Source of the DNA: Candidatus Nomurabacteria bacterium
GTDB taxonomy: Bacteria > Patescibacteriota > Saccharimonadia > Saccharimonadales > UBA7683
Assembly (NCBI GenBank): GCA_020631895.1
Contig: JACKGR010000001.1
Location: forward strand, 1-64,000
DNA: 64,000 nt
Direction: 5' to 3'
Shown here piece after piece: positions 8,480 to 15,955 of the stretch. The notes under the pieces are model-generated. The model ran no database searches, was not told the origin of the DNA, and worked only from the letters and a program-made list of their open reading frames with translations. Numbering within the stretch: position 1 is the stretch's first letter; the number at the start of each line of letters is the position of its first letter. Both the position numbers and the translations under genes were made by a program.

Positions 8480-8514
8480 TAATCTTATCTCACTTTCTTA
8501 TTTGCAATGTAATA

Positions 8515-8523
8515 ATCATATCA
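8515..8523 (-). promoter_or_regulatory. TGn-extended -10 promoter for the tiny ORF and DrrAB
   Basis: Minus strand reads TGA-TATGAT, with a possible -35 TTTGAG at 8539-8544 (spacer 18). The expected leader before ATG 8479 is about 28-30 nt. The palindrome at 8542-8562 touches the -35 region. Confidence 0.4.
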
Positions 8524-8541
8524 CAGGGGTGGGATATTCTC

Positions 8542-8562
8542 AAACTAATATAATATTAGTTT
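8542..8562. promoter_or_regulatory. 21-bp perfect palindrome, operator candidate
   Basis: Arms AAACTAATAT (8542-8551) and ATATTAGTTT (8553-8562) around a single central A. It lies between the divergent tiny-ORF/DrrAB operon and the small membrane protein at 8618, overlapping the -35 region of the former. The symmetry fits a TetR- or MarR-type dimer; exporters of this type are often controlled so, but no regulator gene is adjacent. Confidence 0.45.
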
Positions 8563-8617
8563 TAAAGAGTGTAATTTATGTTAGCATATAAGCATAACAA
8601 GTAACGAAAGGTTTGAT

Positions 8618-8845
8618 ATGGCCAAGAAGAAGAAACAAAGCGAACTAGTACTGATTAGCAATACTGCAAAAAAATTTACAGTATCAGCAGCAGTCCTTTA
8701 TGGCTTATTGTGGATCGTTACAATGGTATTTGAGCTAAACAGCGATGCAGCTGAAGTTCTCGGTAGTGGCTTAATCACAGCTACGGTAGTTGGCGCTATC
8801 GTAATGGGTATGCTGCATTTTGTTGATTTTTTTAGAACCAAGTAG
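8618..8845 (+). CDS. Small two-helix membrane protein
   Basis: 75 residues: a Lys-rich N-terminus (MAKKKKQS), a helix at about residues 22-38, a short acidic loop (ELNSDAAE) and a second helix at about 46-65, ending FFRTK. Charge distribution suggests both ends are cytoplasmic. There is a recognisable ribosome site (GAAAGG about 7 nt before ATG 8618), so it is translated from a conventional leader. Function is unknown. It lies downstream of the 8542-8562 palindrome and converges on enolase with a 19-nt gap. Confidence 0.7.
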   Translation: MAKKKKQSELVLISNTAKKFTVSAAVLYGLLWIVTMVFELNSDAAEVLGSGLITATVVGAIVMGMLHFVDFFRTK

Positions 8846-8864
8846 CTGATTAGCAGAACTATTA

Positions 8865-10112
8865 TTAAGACTTTTTGAGTAACTCCTCAATCCTGAGAAG
8901 TTGATTGTATTTTGCGAGACGCTCGCTTCGACTGAGGGATCCACTTTTTATGTATTTGCATCCTAAACCGACGGCAAGGTCTGCAATTGTAGTGTCCTCG
9001 GTTTCTCCAGATCTATGGGACATGATAGTGGTTAGGTCGTTAGAATGTGCTAGTTGAACAGCTTCAATTGTCTCAGTTAGAGTACCAATTTGGTTTGGTT
9101 TAATTAGGACTGCGTTGCAAGCTTTCTCGTCGATCGCTTTTTGGATGTATTTAGTATTTGTAACTAGTAGGTCATCACCAACAAGGAGTACTTTATCACC
9201 AATCAAGCTTTGCATATGCGACCAGCTAGACCAGTCATTCTCGTCTAGACCGTCCTCGATCGAAAGAATTGGATACTTCTTTATAACCGAGCTGTAGTAA
9301 TCGATTAATTCGTCGCTGGTGAATTTTTTAGATTCTGATTTAAAGTTGTAAGATTCATCATCAAAAAGCTCACTGGCTGCAACGTCGAGTGAAATCTTTA
9401 CCTCAGCGCCAGCTTTATAACCAGCTTCCTCAGTAGCCTCGATAATTAACTCAATCGCATCGGTGTTGCTTTGATGAGGCGGTAGGGCGAAGCCACCTTC
9501 GTCACCGACTGTTGTGGCAAAGCCACGAGTAGAGATTATCTTTTTTAATGTATGGAAGATCTCAGATCCAGCTTGGAGTTTTTTACTAAATGTATCAAGT
9601 CCAGTCGGTACAATCATAAATTCTTGAATGTCGGCAGATTTCTCGGCGTGTTTACCGCCATTTATTACATTAAACATTGGAGTTGGTAGACTAAATCTAT
9701 CTGAACGGTCGTCTTGTTTTGCAAAATACTCATAAAGTGGAGTTGACCCTGCTTCAGCTTTAGCAAAGGCAATCGATAGTGCTAAGATAGCATTGGCTCC
9801 GAGAAGTGATTTATTTTTAGTACCATCGAGTTTGATTAGGTGTTCATCAAACTCTTTCAATGATTCGAATTTATGATTTGCTAAACTAGGCAAAACTACT
9901 GAGTAGATATGGGTGATTGCTTTTTGAACAGCTTGTCCATGAAAATCTAGACCACCATCACGTAGTTCAACGGCTTCGCGACTACCTGTTGATGCACCCG
10001 AAGGAACGCTGGCTCGGCCAAAACTACCATCTTTAAAAGTTAAGTCAACTTCTATAGTGGGATTACCACGGCTATCTAAAATTTGTCTGGGGATAATATT
10101 TTTAATCTGCAT
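8865..10112 (-). CDS. eno: Enolase
   Basis: 415 residues, normal length. Converts 2-phosphoglycerate to phosphoenolpyruvate in the cytoplasm with two Mg2+. Visible signatures: the N-terminal RQILDSRGNPTIEVD, PSGASTGSREAVELRD, the catalytic-loop region VGDEGGFALPP, the metal ligand SIEDGLDENDW, and the C-terminal KPNQIGTLTET followed by MSHRSGETED. The start is ATG 10112, with TACAAT ending 6 nt upstream. Together with the divergent dehydrogenase and phosphoglycerate mutase it forms a lower-glycolysis island; GAPDH and aldolase lie about 35-43 kb away. Confidence 0.97.
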   Translation of the reverse strand: MQIKNIIPRQILDSRGNPTIEVDLTFKDGSFGRASVPSGASTGSREAVELRDGGLDFHGQAVQKAITHIYSVVLPSLANHKFESLKEFDEHLIKLDGTKNKSLLGANAILALSIAFAKAEAGSTPLYEYFAKQDDRSDRFSLPTPMFNVINGGKHAEKSADIQEFMIVPTGLDTFSKKLQAGSEIFHTLKKIISTRGFATTVGDEGGFALPPHQSNTDAIELIIEATEEAGYKAGAEVKISLDVAASELFDDESYNFKSESKKFTSDELIDYYSSVIKKYPILSIEDGLDENDWSSWSHMQSLIGDKVLLVGDDLLVTNTKYIQKAIDEKACNAVLIKPNQIGTLTETIEAVQLAHSNDLTTIMSHRSGETEDTTIADLAVGLGCKYIKSGSLSRSERLAKYNQLLRIEELLKKS

Positions 10113-10118
10113 ATGTTT

Positions 10119-10124
10119 ATTGTA
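10119..10124 (-). promoter_or_regulatory. -10 box TACAAT, leaderless promoter of enolase
   Basis: Minus-strand TACAAT ending 6 nt before ATG 10112, with no ribosome site. Confidence 0.55.
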
Positions 10125-10158
10125 GCATTCTTAAATGGTGAAGTATTCAAGCTTGTGG

Positions 10159-10164
10159 CATAAT
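10159..10164 (+). promoter_or_regulatory. -10 box CATAAT, leaderless promoter of the dehydrogenase
   Basis: CATAAT ends 6 nt before ATG 10171. This favours ATG 10171 over the in-frame ATG at 10135, which lies upstream of the box. Confidence 0.5.
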
Positions 10165-10170
10165 AATACT

Positions 10171-11175
10171 ATGACAAAAATTGTTTTTTACGACGTAACA
10201 GAAACAGAAAATAAAGTGTTTGATTCTCTTAAGGAACAAAACGAAGTTGTTTTGATAAAAGAATGCATCAGTGAAGAAAATACAATTACCGACGCCGATA
10301 TCATTAGTGTGTTTGTGTCGAGCACAGTTACCAAACAGTTAATTGATAAAATGGATAATCTAAAACTAATCGCTTGTCGATCAACTGGATTTAATAATAT
10401 TGATCTAGCTGCTTGCAAGTCTAAAAATATATCAATTGTAAATGTTCCGACATACGGCGAGAGAACAGTCGCTGAGTATACTTTTGCCTTAATGCTTGCT
10501 CTATCTAGAAAGATACTCCCTAGTGTCCAGCAAACGATACAGGGGACTATAGACTCAAGTCTAGTACATGGCCATGATCTATTTGGTAAAACAATCGGGA
10601 TTGTTGGACTAGGCAGAATTGGCAAAAACGTGGCAAAGTTTGCTGAAGCCTTCGGGATGAAAGTCGTCGCTTTTGACCCGTTTGCTAAAGCTGATAACCT
10701 AGGCGACCTTAACCTATCATTAGTCGAGATAGAAGAGCTTTTAAAGTTATCTGATTTTGTAACACTTCATGCCCCGTTAACGGATGACAACAGGCATATG
10801 TTTGATTCTGAAATGTTTACTCAGATGAAGCAAGGTTCGATATTTATCAATACTGCAAGAGGTGAGTTGATGGTTACTACAGATCTGATTGATTCACTTC
10901 AGTCTGGTCATCTAGCCGGAGCCGGAATCGACGTTCTGGAAGGAGAGAACCTGGTAGATTTAAATGAGGAGGAGTTGTTACTTAAAAAAGGCAGAGCATC
11001 CAAAGAGCTTCTTCAAGAAGCGGTTGCAAATAACGTACTAGTTAAGATGCCGAGCGCTATTGTTACTGCGCATAATGCATATAATACCGGCGAGGCAATC
11101 AGACGGATTAATACTACTACTAGAGAGAACATAGAGGCCTATCTGTCTGGAAGCGTTCAAAACGAGGTAAGTTAG
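10171..11175 (+). CDS. ldhA: D-isomer-specific 2-hydroxyacid dehydrogenase, probable D-lactate dehydrogenase
   Basis: 334 residues. Reduces pyruvate to D-lactate with NADH, regenerating NAD+ for fermentation. The NAD motif GLGRIG begins at residue 146; the catalytic Arg sits in FINTARGELM, the Glu in AGIDVLEGEN and the His in TAHNAYNTGEA. The overall order and the LEGE segment fit the D-lactate rather than the phosphoglycerate dehydrogenase branch; SerA-like activity is the alternative. The phosphoglycerate mutase gene follows after 2 nt, so the two are one operon, placing the enzyme in glycolytic end-product formation. Confidence 0.85.
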   Translation: MTKIVFYDVTETENKVFDSLKEQNEVVLIKECISEENTITDADIISVFVSSTVTKQLIDKMDNLKLIACRSTGFNNIDLAACKSKNISIVNVPTYGERTVAEYTFALMLALSRKILPSVQQTIQGTIDSSLVHGHDLFGKTIGIVGLGRIGKNVAKFAEAFGMKVVAFDPFAKADNLGDLNLSLVEIEELLKLSDFVTLHAPLTDDNRHMFDSEMFTQMKQGSIFINTARGELMVTTDLIDSLQSGHLAGAGIDVLEGENLVDLNEEELLLKKGRASKELLQEAVANNVLVKMPSAIVTAHNAYNTGEAIRRINTTTRENIEAYLSGSVQNEVS

Positions 11176-11177
11176 GA

Positions 11178-11813
11178 ATGTCGGGTACACTTTATATCGC
11201 CAGGCACGGGGAGTCGGAGTGGAATGCAAAAGGTGTTTGGACCGGTTCGACAGACGTCCACTTGTCACCAAAAGGCTTTAAGCAAGCAGCTCAACTTGGC
11301 GAAGCACTAAAAGGTGTGAAGCTTGATTTTGCGTATTGCTCACAGCAGGTCAGAGCCCTCGAGACTCTCGAAGGTATTCTCGACGCTAGCGGAAATACAT
11401 CGGTAGATTTTGCTAGAAGCTCCGCCATAAACGAGCGGGATTACGGCGTTTACACAGGTAAAAACAAATGGGAAGTTCAAAAAGAAGTTGGTGAAGAAGC
11501 ATTTGAGAATATTCGACGGGGATGGAACGAGACAGTTGAAGGGGGCGAAACTCTAAAAGATGTTTACGATCGGGCAGTCCCTTTCTATCAGTCTGAGATT
11601 GTTCCGAAGGTTTTAAGTGGTAAAAATATACTGGTTGTGGCACACGGCAATTCCATTAGGTCACTTATGAAGTATATTGAGTCAATCAGTGATGCTGAAA
11701 TCTCAAATACTGAGATGATTCTGGGAGAAATTCTAGTATACAATCTTGATAACGACGGCAAGCAAACCTCAAAAGAAGTCATCAAAATTGACACAACCCC
11801 AACAAACGCATAA
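11178..11813 (+). CDS. gpmA: 2,3-bisphosphoglycerate-dependent phosphoglycerate mutase
   Basis: 211 residues, slightly shorter than typical GpmA (about 230-250). It interconverts 3- and 2-phosphoglycerate through a phospho-His. The catalytic His10 is in ARHGESEWN; the second active-site His156 is in VVAHGNSIRSL; the NERDYGVYTGKNK segment and GGETLKDVYDRA are the dPGM-specific regions. It lies 2 nt after the dehydrogenase gene and next to enolase, the following enzyme in the pathway. A general histidine phosphatase is less likely given the dPGM-specific loops. Confidence 0.92.
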   Translation: MSGTLYIARHGESEWNAKGVWTGSTDVHLSPKGFKQAAQLGEALKGVKLDFAYCSQQVRALETLEGILDASGNTSVDFARSSAINERDYGVYTGKNKWEVQKEVGEEAFENIRRGWNETVEGGETLKDVYDRAVPFYQSEIVPKVLSGKNILVVAHGNSIRSLMKYIESISDAEISNTEMILGEILVYNLDNDGKQTSKEVIKIDTTPTNA

Positions 11814-11853
11814 CTATATCTTATAGAATAGCTATAAAGTTGTAGTTGAACGG

Positions 11854-12705
11854 TTAATTTAGGTTATTAAAAATACATATTAAACCAATTGCAATTAGCG
11901 CTCCAGATATCACTTTCACCAACAAACCCTTCTCCTTAAAGTATTTGTGGCCAAAAATCAGTGACCAAAACATTGCGGTTGTTCTCTTTAAAACTGTGAT
12001 TATTGACGTAGGAGCAAAATAAAAAGCAAAACTGACGAGCATGGTCTCCAAGCCGGACGAAATTGCTTGTACGCCGGTTTTGGGTTTAATAAGTAAGCCT
12101 AAATTAATAGGTTTAGACTTTAGCTTTGATGCTATACAAAAGTACATTACGATTGCAGATGTAATAATAAATTGCTCTGCTGCCACGCTGTTGAAGTGCG
12201 TAATATTGTATTTAAACAAAGATAGTGTAATTGCCGCGATTACAGCACCAATGGCGACAGGCCAAAAACCTGTTCTAGATTTTGTGTTACGAAACAACAA
12301 CAGAAATAATCCGGCAAACATTAAGATAACACCTAAAATTTGATATGAACTTATCGAATTGCCAAGAGCGATCTCGATAATTAGAACAAGTGGTATGGTT
12401 ATCAGACGTAAATAGGCGAATGAGCTACGTTCTGCCTTGATAATACCCAGCACCATTATGTGCGCGAGAATAATCTCTAGAAATAGTCTGGGTAAAAAGG
12501 TCGGCAGTGAGGCAAAATTGAATCTAAAATCAGCCCCAAATATGATTGTAATCAGAAAGAAAATCGATACCCAGAAGGAATTTAGAAATCCTAGCGCGTA
12601 GATATCCTCAGTCTTTTTCTGAACCTGCTTTTTGCCTACAGATTCAGACAACTCTCCAAATAAAGAACTGATAAAGATTAAAAGACCTGCAAACATACTT
12701 ATCAT
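11854..12705 (-). CDS. EamA/DMT-family transporter
   Basis: 283 residues with about ten hydrophobic helices in two five-helix halves, the EamA (drug/metabolite transporter) layout. The second half has the family-typical ends FYFAPTSIITVLKRTTAMFWSLIFG and a GALIAIGLICIF final helix. Such proteins export or import metabolites, amino acids or sugar phosphates; the substrate is unknown. A related protein is encoded at 51928-52797. Divergent from the surface-protein operon, with about 96 nt between the starts. No strong ribosome site is seen; a weak GATAGT lies 12 nt before ATG 12705. Confidence 0.82.
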   Translation of the reverse strand: MISMFAGLLIFISSLFGELSESVGKKQVQKKTEDIYALGFLNSFWVSIFFLITIIFGADFRFNFASLPTFLPRLFLEIILAHIMVLGIIKAERSSFAYLRLITIPLVLIIEIALGNSISSYQILGVILMFAGLFLLLFRNTKSRTGFWPVAIGAVIAAITLSLFKYNITHFNSVAAEQFIITSAIVMYFCIASKLKSKPINLGLLIKPKTGVQAISSGLETMLVSFAFYFAPTSIITVLKRTTAMFWSLIFGHKYFKEKGLLVKVISGALIAIGLICIFNNLN

Positions 12706-12757
12706 TTAAACATAAAGACTATCAGAATGTGCACTATGTAACTACTTGGGTGACAGC

Positions 12758-12785
12758 TTGATTATTTACAGGGGGGGGCTATAAT
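12758..12785 (+). promoter_or_regulatory. Promoter with a G8 tract in the spacer, candidate phase-variable switch
   Basis: -35 TTGATT (12758-12763), 16-bp spacer, -10 TATAAT (12780-12785). The spacer ends in eight consecutive G (12771-12778) followed by C. Slippage in the G tract would change the spacer from 16 to 15 or 17 and alter promoter strength. The downstream operon encodes three large surface proteins. Confidence 0.5.
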
Positions 12786-12801
12786 AGATACAGATATAAG
12801 C

Positions 12802-14517
12802 TTGAGGGTAATAAATATCAAATATTTACGGAGAAAATATATACCATATCTACTAGCGGTGCTAGTTGTTTTATGTTTATTCGTCATTCCTTCACCAAAG
12901 GCTTTTGCAGTCACCAACGGCAAGATCACGTATATGGTTACTACAGGAAATGGCAGTGTATGGGTGATGAATGCCGATGGTTCTGGCAAAACGCAATTAA
13001 CTCCTGAAGAAGAGACTAATATTTATCCAAGTTTCGCACCAGATGGCAGCAAGATTGTATATACACATATCAATGACTCATACGATATACGCACTATGAA
13101 TCCCGACGGCTCAGGAGTTAATGATACTGGTAGTGACGGACTTTACTATGACTGGTTACCAAATAACACAAAAATTTCTTATTTTAACACCGAAACATTT
13201 GACTTATATAATATGGATCTCGATGGATCTTCTTTGCAGAATTCTGGATATGCTCCACCACTAGGGGGTAATTTAAACTTCGTATATGATTTTTCTCCAG
13301 ATAGCACTAAAATTGCCTACGCAATTGCGGATGGTGATGATATAAAGATCCAGATTTCTGACCTAGATGGAACTAACAGCACAGTATTAACTACTTTAGC
13401 TTTCGGGGCAGCCCCAAGCTTTTCTGCAGATGGCAACACCATCTACTTCATTGGCTCAACAGACGGTTCACAATATTCTCTTTACTCAGTTGGTACCGAT
13501 GGCTCTAACCAAACTGAACTAGAGCCCTTCCCAGCAGGATCACCGCAATTAATAATAATATCTCCCGATAGAACTAAGTTGTTATATGCGATAGAGGGTG
13601 ATACCAATGCAACATATGATGTTTACATAATGAATACCGACGGGAGTAATCAAGTCCAGATACTTGATGAGTTTAATGGTAGTGAAGCAGCGTTAAACGG
13701 GTTTGGTTGGTCGCCGGACAGCACTAAGCTTGTATACCCAGAGCAAGTTGATGGTGGTAGAATGGATATTTTTCTAATAAATGCTGACGGAACAGGTCTA
13801 ACAAATCTTACTAATACCTCAGATGAAGATGAATTTATTGGTGCTACAACTCAAGCCTGGGGCGCCGCCCCAGAATCAGGATCCGGTGATCAAGACAACA
13901 TCTTCGACTCAGTAGAAAACGCCGCCCCAAACAATGGCGACGCCAACAACGACGGCTCCCAGGATAGTGAACAATCCAACGTAGCAAGCTTCATCGACCC
14001 AGTCACCGGCCAGTACGCCGTTCTTCAAGTCAGCAATGAATGCTCCATCACCAACGTCTCAACAGTCACTGAATCCGCTAACACTGCCCAAGACACAGAC
14101 TTCAGCTACCCCAATGGTCTCATGGACTTCACTCTAGACTGTGGCACCCCAGGCTTTACGGCCACAGTAACCCAGTACTACTACGGAGCATCCGGAAACT
14201 TCACAGTCCGTAAATACAATCCAAATAACCAAACCTACACCACCATAGACCAAGCCTCAATATCCCAACAAACCATAGGAGGCCAACCAAATAAAGTCGC
14301 CACCTACCAAGTTACAGATGGTGGAGAACTAGACCTAGACAACACAACAGACGGCAACATCCACGACCCAACAGGACTAGCCCAAACCACCGCATCCCTA
14401 GCCGACACCGGCCAGAACACCACACCAATAACAATACTTGCTACCATACTACTAACTACAGGCTTAGCAGTATCTACATATACTTTCAATAAACGCAGAA
14501 AGAAATATAATGTCTAA
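12802..14517 (+). CDS. Secreted, sortase-anchored TolB-like beta-propeller protein
   Basis: 571 residues from TTG 12802 (no suitable ATG precedes the signal peptide). A signal peptide runs to about residue 37 (IPSPKAFA). Next come five to six TolB/PD40-type blades, each with SPDSTKI- and MNxDGSN-like repeats (about 40-345). A linker with NNGDANNDGSQDSEQSN leads into a domain resembling the choice-of-anchor U module (about 370-525). The C-terminus has the sorting signal LADTG (533-537), a hydrophobic helix and a basic tail. It should be covalently attached to the wall by a sortase accepting LAxTG. From about base 13850 the codons become strongly C-ending, unlike the blades, which suggests that the C-terminal module was acquired separately. 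It overlaps the next gene by 8 nt. Confidence 0.82.
   Translation: MRVINIKYLRRKYIPYLLAVLVVLCLFVIPSPKAFAVTNGKITYMVTTGNGSVWVMNADGSGKTQLTPEEETNIYPSFAPDGSKIVYTHINDSYDIRTMNPDGSGVNDTGSDGLYYDWLPNNTKISYFNTETFDLYNMDLDGSSLQNSGYAPPLGGNLNFVYDFSPDSTKIAYAIADGDDIKIQISDLDGTNSTVLTTLAFGAAPSFSADGNTIYFIGSTDGSQYSLYSVGTDGSNQTELEPFPAGSPQLIIISPDRTKLLYAIEGDTNATYDVYIMNTDGSNQVQILDEFNGSEAALNGFGWSPDSTKLVYPEQVDGGRMDIFLINADGTGLTNLTNTSDEDEFIGATTQAWGAAPESGSGDQDNIFDSVENAAPNNGDANNDGSQDSEQSNVASFIDPVTGQYAVLQVSNECSITNVSTVTESANTAQDTDFSYPNGLMDFTLDCGTPGFTATVTQYYYGASGNFTVRKYNPNNQTYTTIDQASISQQTIGGQPNKVATYQVTDGGELDLDNTTDGNIHDPTGLAQTTASLADTGQNTTPITILATILLTTGLAVSTYTFNKRRKKYNV
14398..14470 (+). repeat. C-terminal sorting-signal repeat, copy 1
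   Basis: Encodes LADTGQN plus the anchor helix. The first 21 bases differ from the copy at 17580 at one position, and the shared segment GGCTTAGCAGTA recurs at the same offset, suggesting duplication or gene conversion between the two surface genes. Confidence 0.5.
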
Positions 14518-15955
14518 TAAATTAAACATGGCAATAAAAAGATTCAAGTACGCCGTACCGGCACTATTGCTAGTCTTTTCAATATCTCTGGCCTTAGTCC
14601 CATCGTCGGCGAATGCAGCAACGACAATATCTATAACTTCACCAACTAGCGGATCAAGTACAACCAGTAGCGCATTTACTGTCACTGGAACCGCATCTCC
14701 GGTTAGAAACATTACTGTCAAAGTTAACGGTACAACCGTCGGTGTAACTACTTCAGATGGGTCTGGTAACTGGAGTGTTAATGTAACAGGACAAAGTGCA
14801 GGGACGAAGACCATTGAAGCGACGGCAAGTTATCAACAACTATACGTTAATAGCATGAATGCCGGATCATTAACAGATTCTGTGATGACAAAGATTAACC
14901 CAATCAATAACCAGCCCGAAGGTACATTCTCATTATTCTCAAATGGTACACCGTTATTTTGGGTTCCTAATGGCGATTTTACTAAGGCGTATGGTGCAGC
15001 GGGACCACTAGGGTCACCTTATGTTTACACGATAGATCTTACAAATGGTATAGTATCTAGTTTTCTAATGGCAGGGACAAGCCCAAACCCAAATGTCCCT
15101 GCGTATAATCAGGATTATTCAAAAGTTTATATACCTGATTCTGATAACTCAAATGATATTGTCCATGTGTACAATACTTCTACCAACGCCGAAATTGGCT
15201 CTGGTATAGCGGTGGGAAATTGTGCTAATACTGCTGCATACAGGCCTACTACTGATGAAGTGTGGGTAGCTAACGCTTGTGACGATACAATTTCTGTAAT
15301 AAATTCACTTTCGGATACGGTAACTGATACTCACACACTGCTTGGTTCTGGGACATGCCTATACTTCACTCCTGACGGATCAAAACTTTACGCAGCCCAG
15401 TGCGGAGGTACGGTAATCTATGAGATAGATCCTGCCACCGGAACAACCGTAGATACAATTAATATGCCATCGGGGGCTGTCGGATACTCACTCAGAATGA
15501 ATAGCATCGGTAGTAAACTCTACATACCTAATATTACTAGTAACCAATTAGATGTCCTTGATACTGCTACTAATGCGATCAGTCAGATTGCTCCAGTTGG
15601 CAGTGGACCAATAGGTGTAACAATTTCTCCTGACGACACTAAAGCCTATGTCACAAATGCTGATGGCGCGGGCGGGTTCAGCGGTAGCTCAATTTCAGTT
15701 ATAAATCTGGATACAAACTCAGTAACTGAATCAATCTCTGTAGCAGTTGCTCCATCGGTAGGATGGTTTGCTCCATTAGACTCTTCTACGACCACTGTTA
15801 ACTTTACTCTTTCATCCAGCTCTTTAGCAAATACTGGGCAAAACACCAATAGAGTTGAAATACTAGCTGCGACTCTATTAAGCTCTGGATTTGCGATAGT
15901 TGTCTATACAATTAACAAACAAAGAAGTATTTCGAATGTATCAGCTAAAAAGTAA
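14510..15955 (+). CDS. Secreted, sortase-anchored Ig/YVTN beta-propeller protein
   Basis: 481 residues. The signal peptide ends near residue 36 (LVPSSANA). A bacterial Ig-like domain follows (about 38-105: SITSPTSGSSTTSSAFTVTG, NITVKVNG), then a YVTN-type propeller of about six to seven blades (FTPDGSKLYAAQCGGTV, ISPDDTKAYVTNADG). The C-terminal signal is LANTG (439-443), with a hydrophobic helix and Lys-rich tail. Such propellers commonly mediate adhesion or ligand binding on cell surfaces. ATG 14510 overlaps the previous stop by 8 nt, implying coupled translation. Codon use lacks the C-rich bias seen in parts of its neighbours. Confidence 0.82.
   Translation: MSNKLNMAIKRFKYAVPALLLVFSISLALVPSSANAATTISITSPTSGSSTTSSAFTVTGTASPVRNITVKVNGTTVGVTTSDGSGNWSVNVTGQSAGTKTIEATASYQQLYVNSMNAGSLTDSVMTKINPINNQPEGTFSLFSNGTPLFWVPNGDFTKAYGAAGPLGSPYVYTIDLTNGIVSSFLMAGTSPNPNVPAYNQDYSKVYIPDSDNSNDIVHVYNTSTNAEIGSGIAVGNCANTAAYRPTTDEVWVANACDDTISVINSLSDTVTDTHTLLGSGTCLYFTPDGSKLYAAQCGGTVIYEIDPATGTTVDTINMPSGAVGYSLRMNSIGSKLYIPNITSNQLDVLDTATNAISQIAPVGSGPIGVTISPDDTKAYVTNADGAGGFSGSSISVINLDTNSVTESISVAVAPSVGWFAPLDSSTTTVNFTLSSSSLANTGQNTNRVEILAATLLSSGFAIVVYTINKQRSISNVSAKK

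Noticed and set aside
12762..12989. 75-codon minus-strand ORF over the start of the first surface gene
   Set aside because: It runs antisense through the promoter and signal-peptide region and has no promoter or ribosome site; it is a shadow frame.
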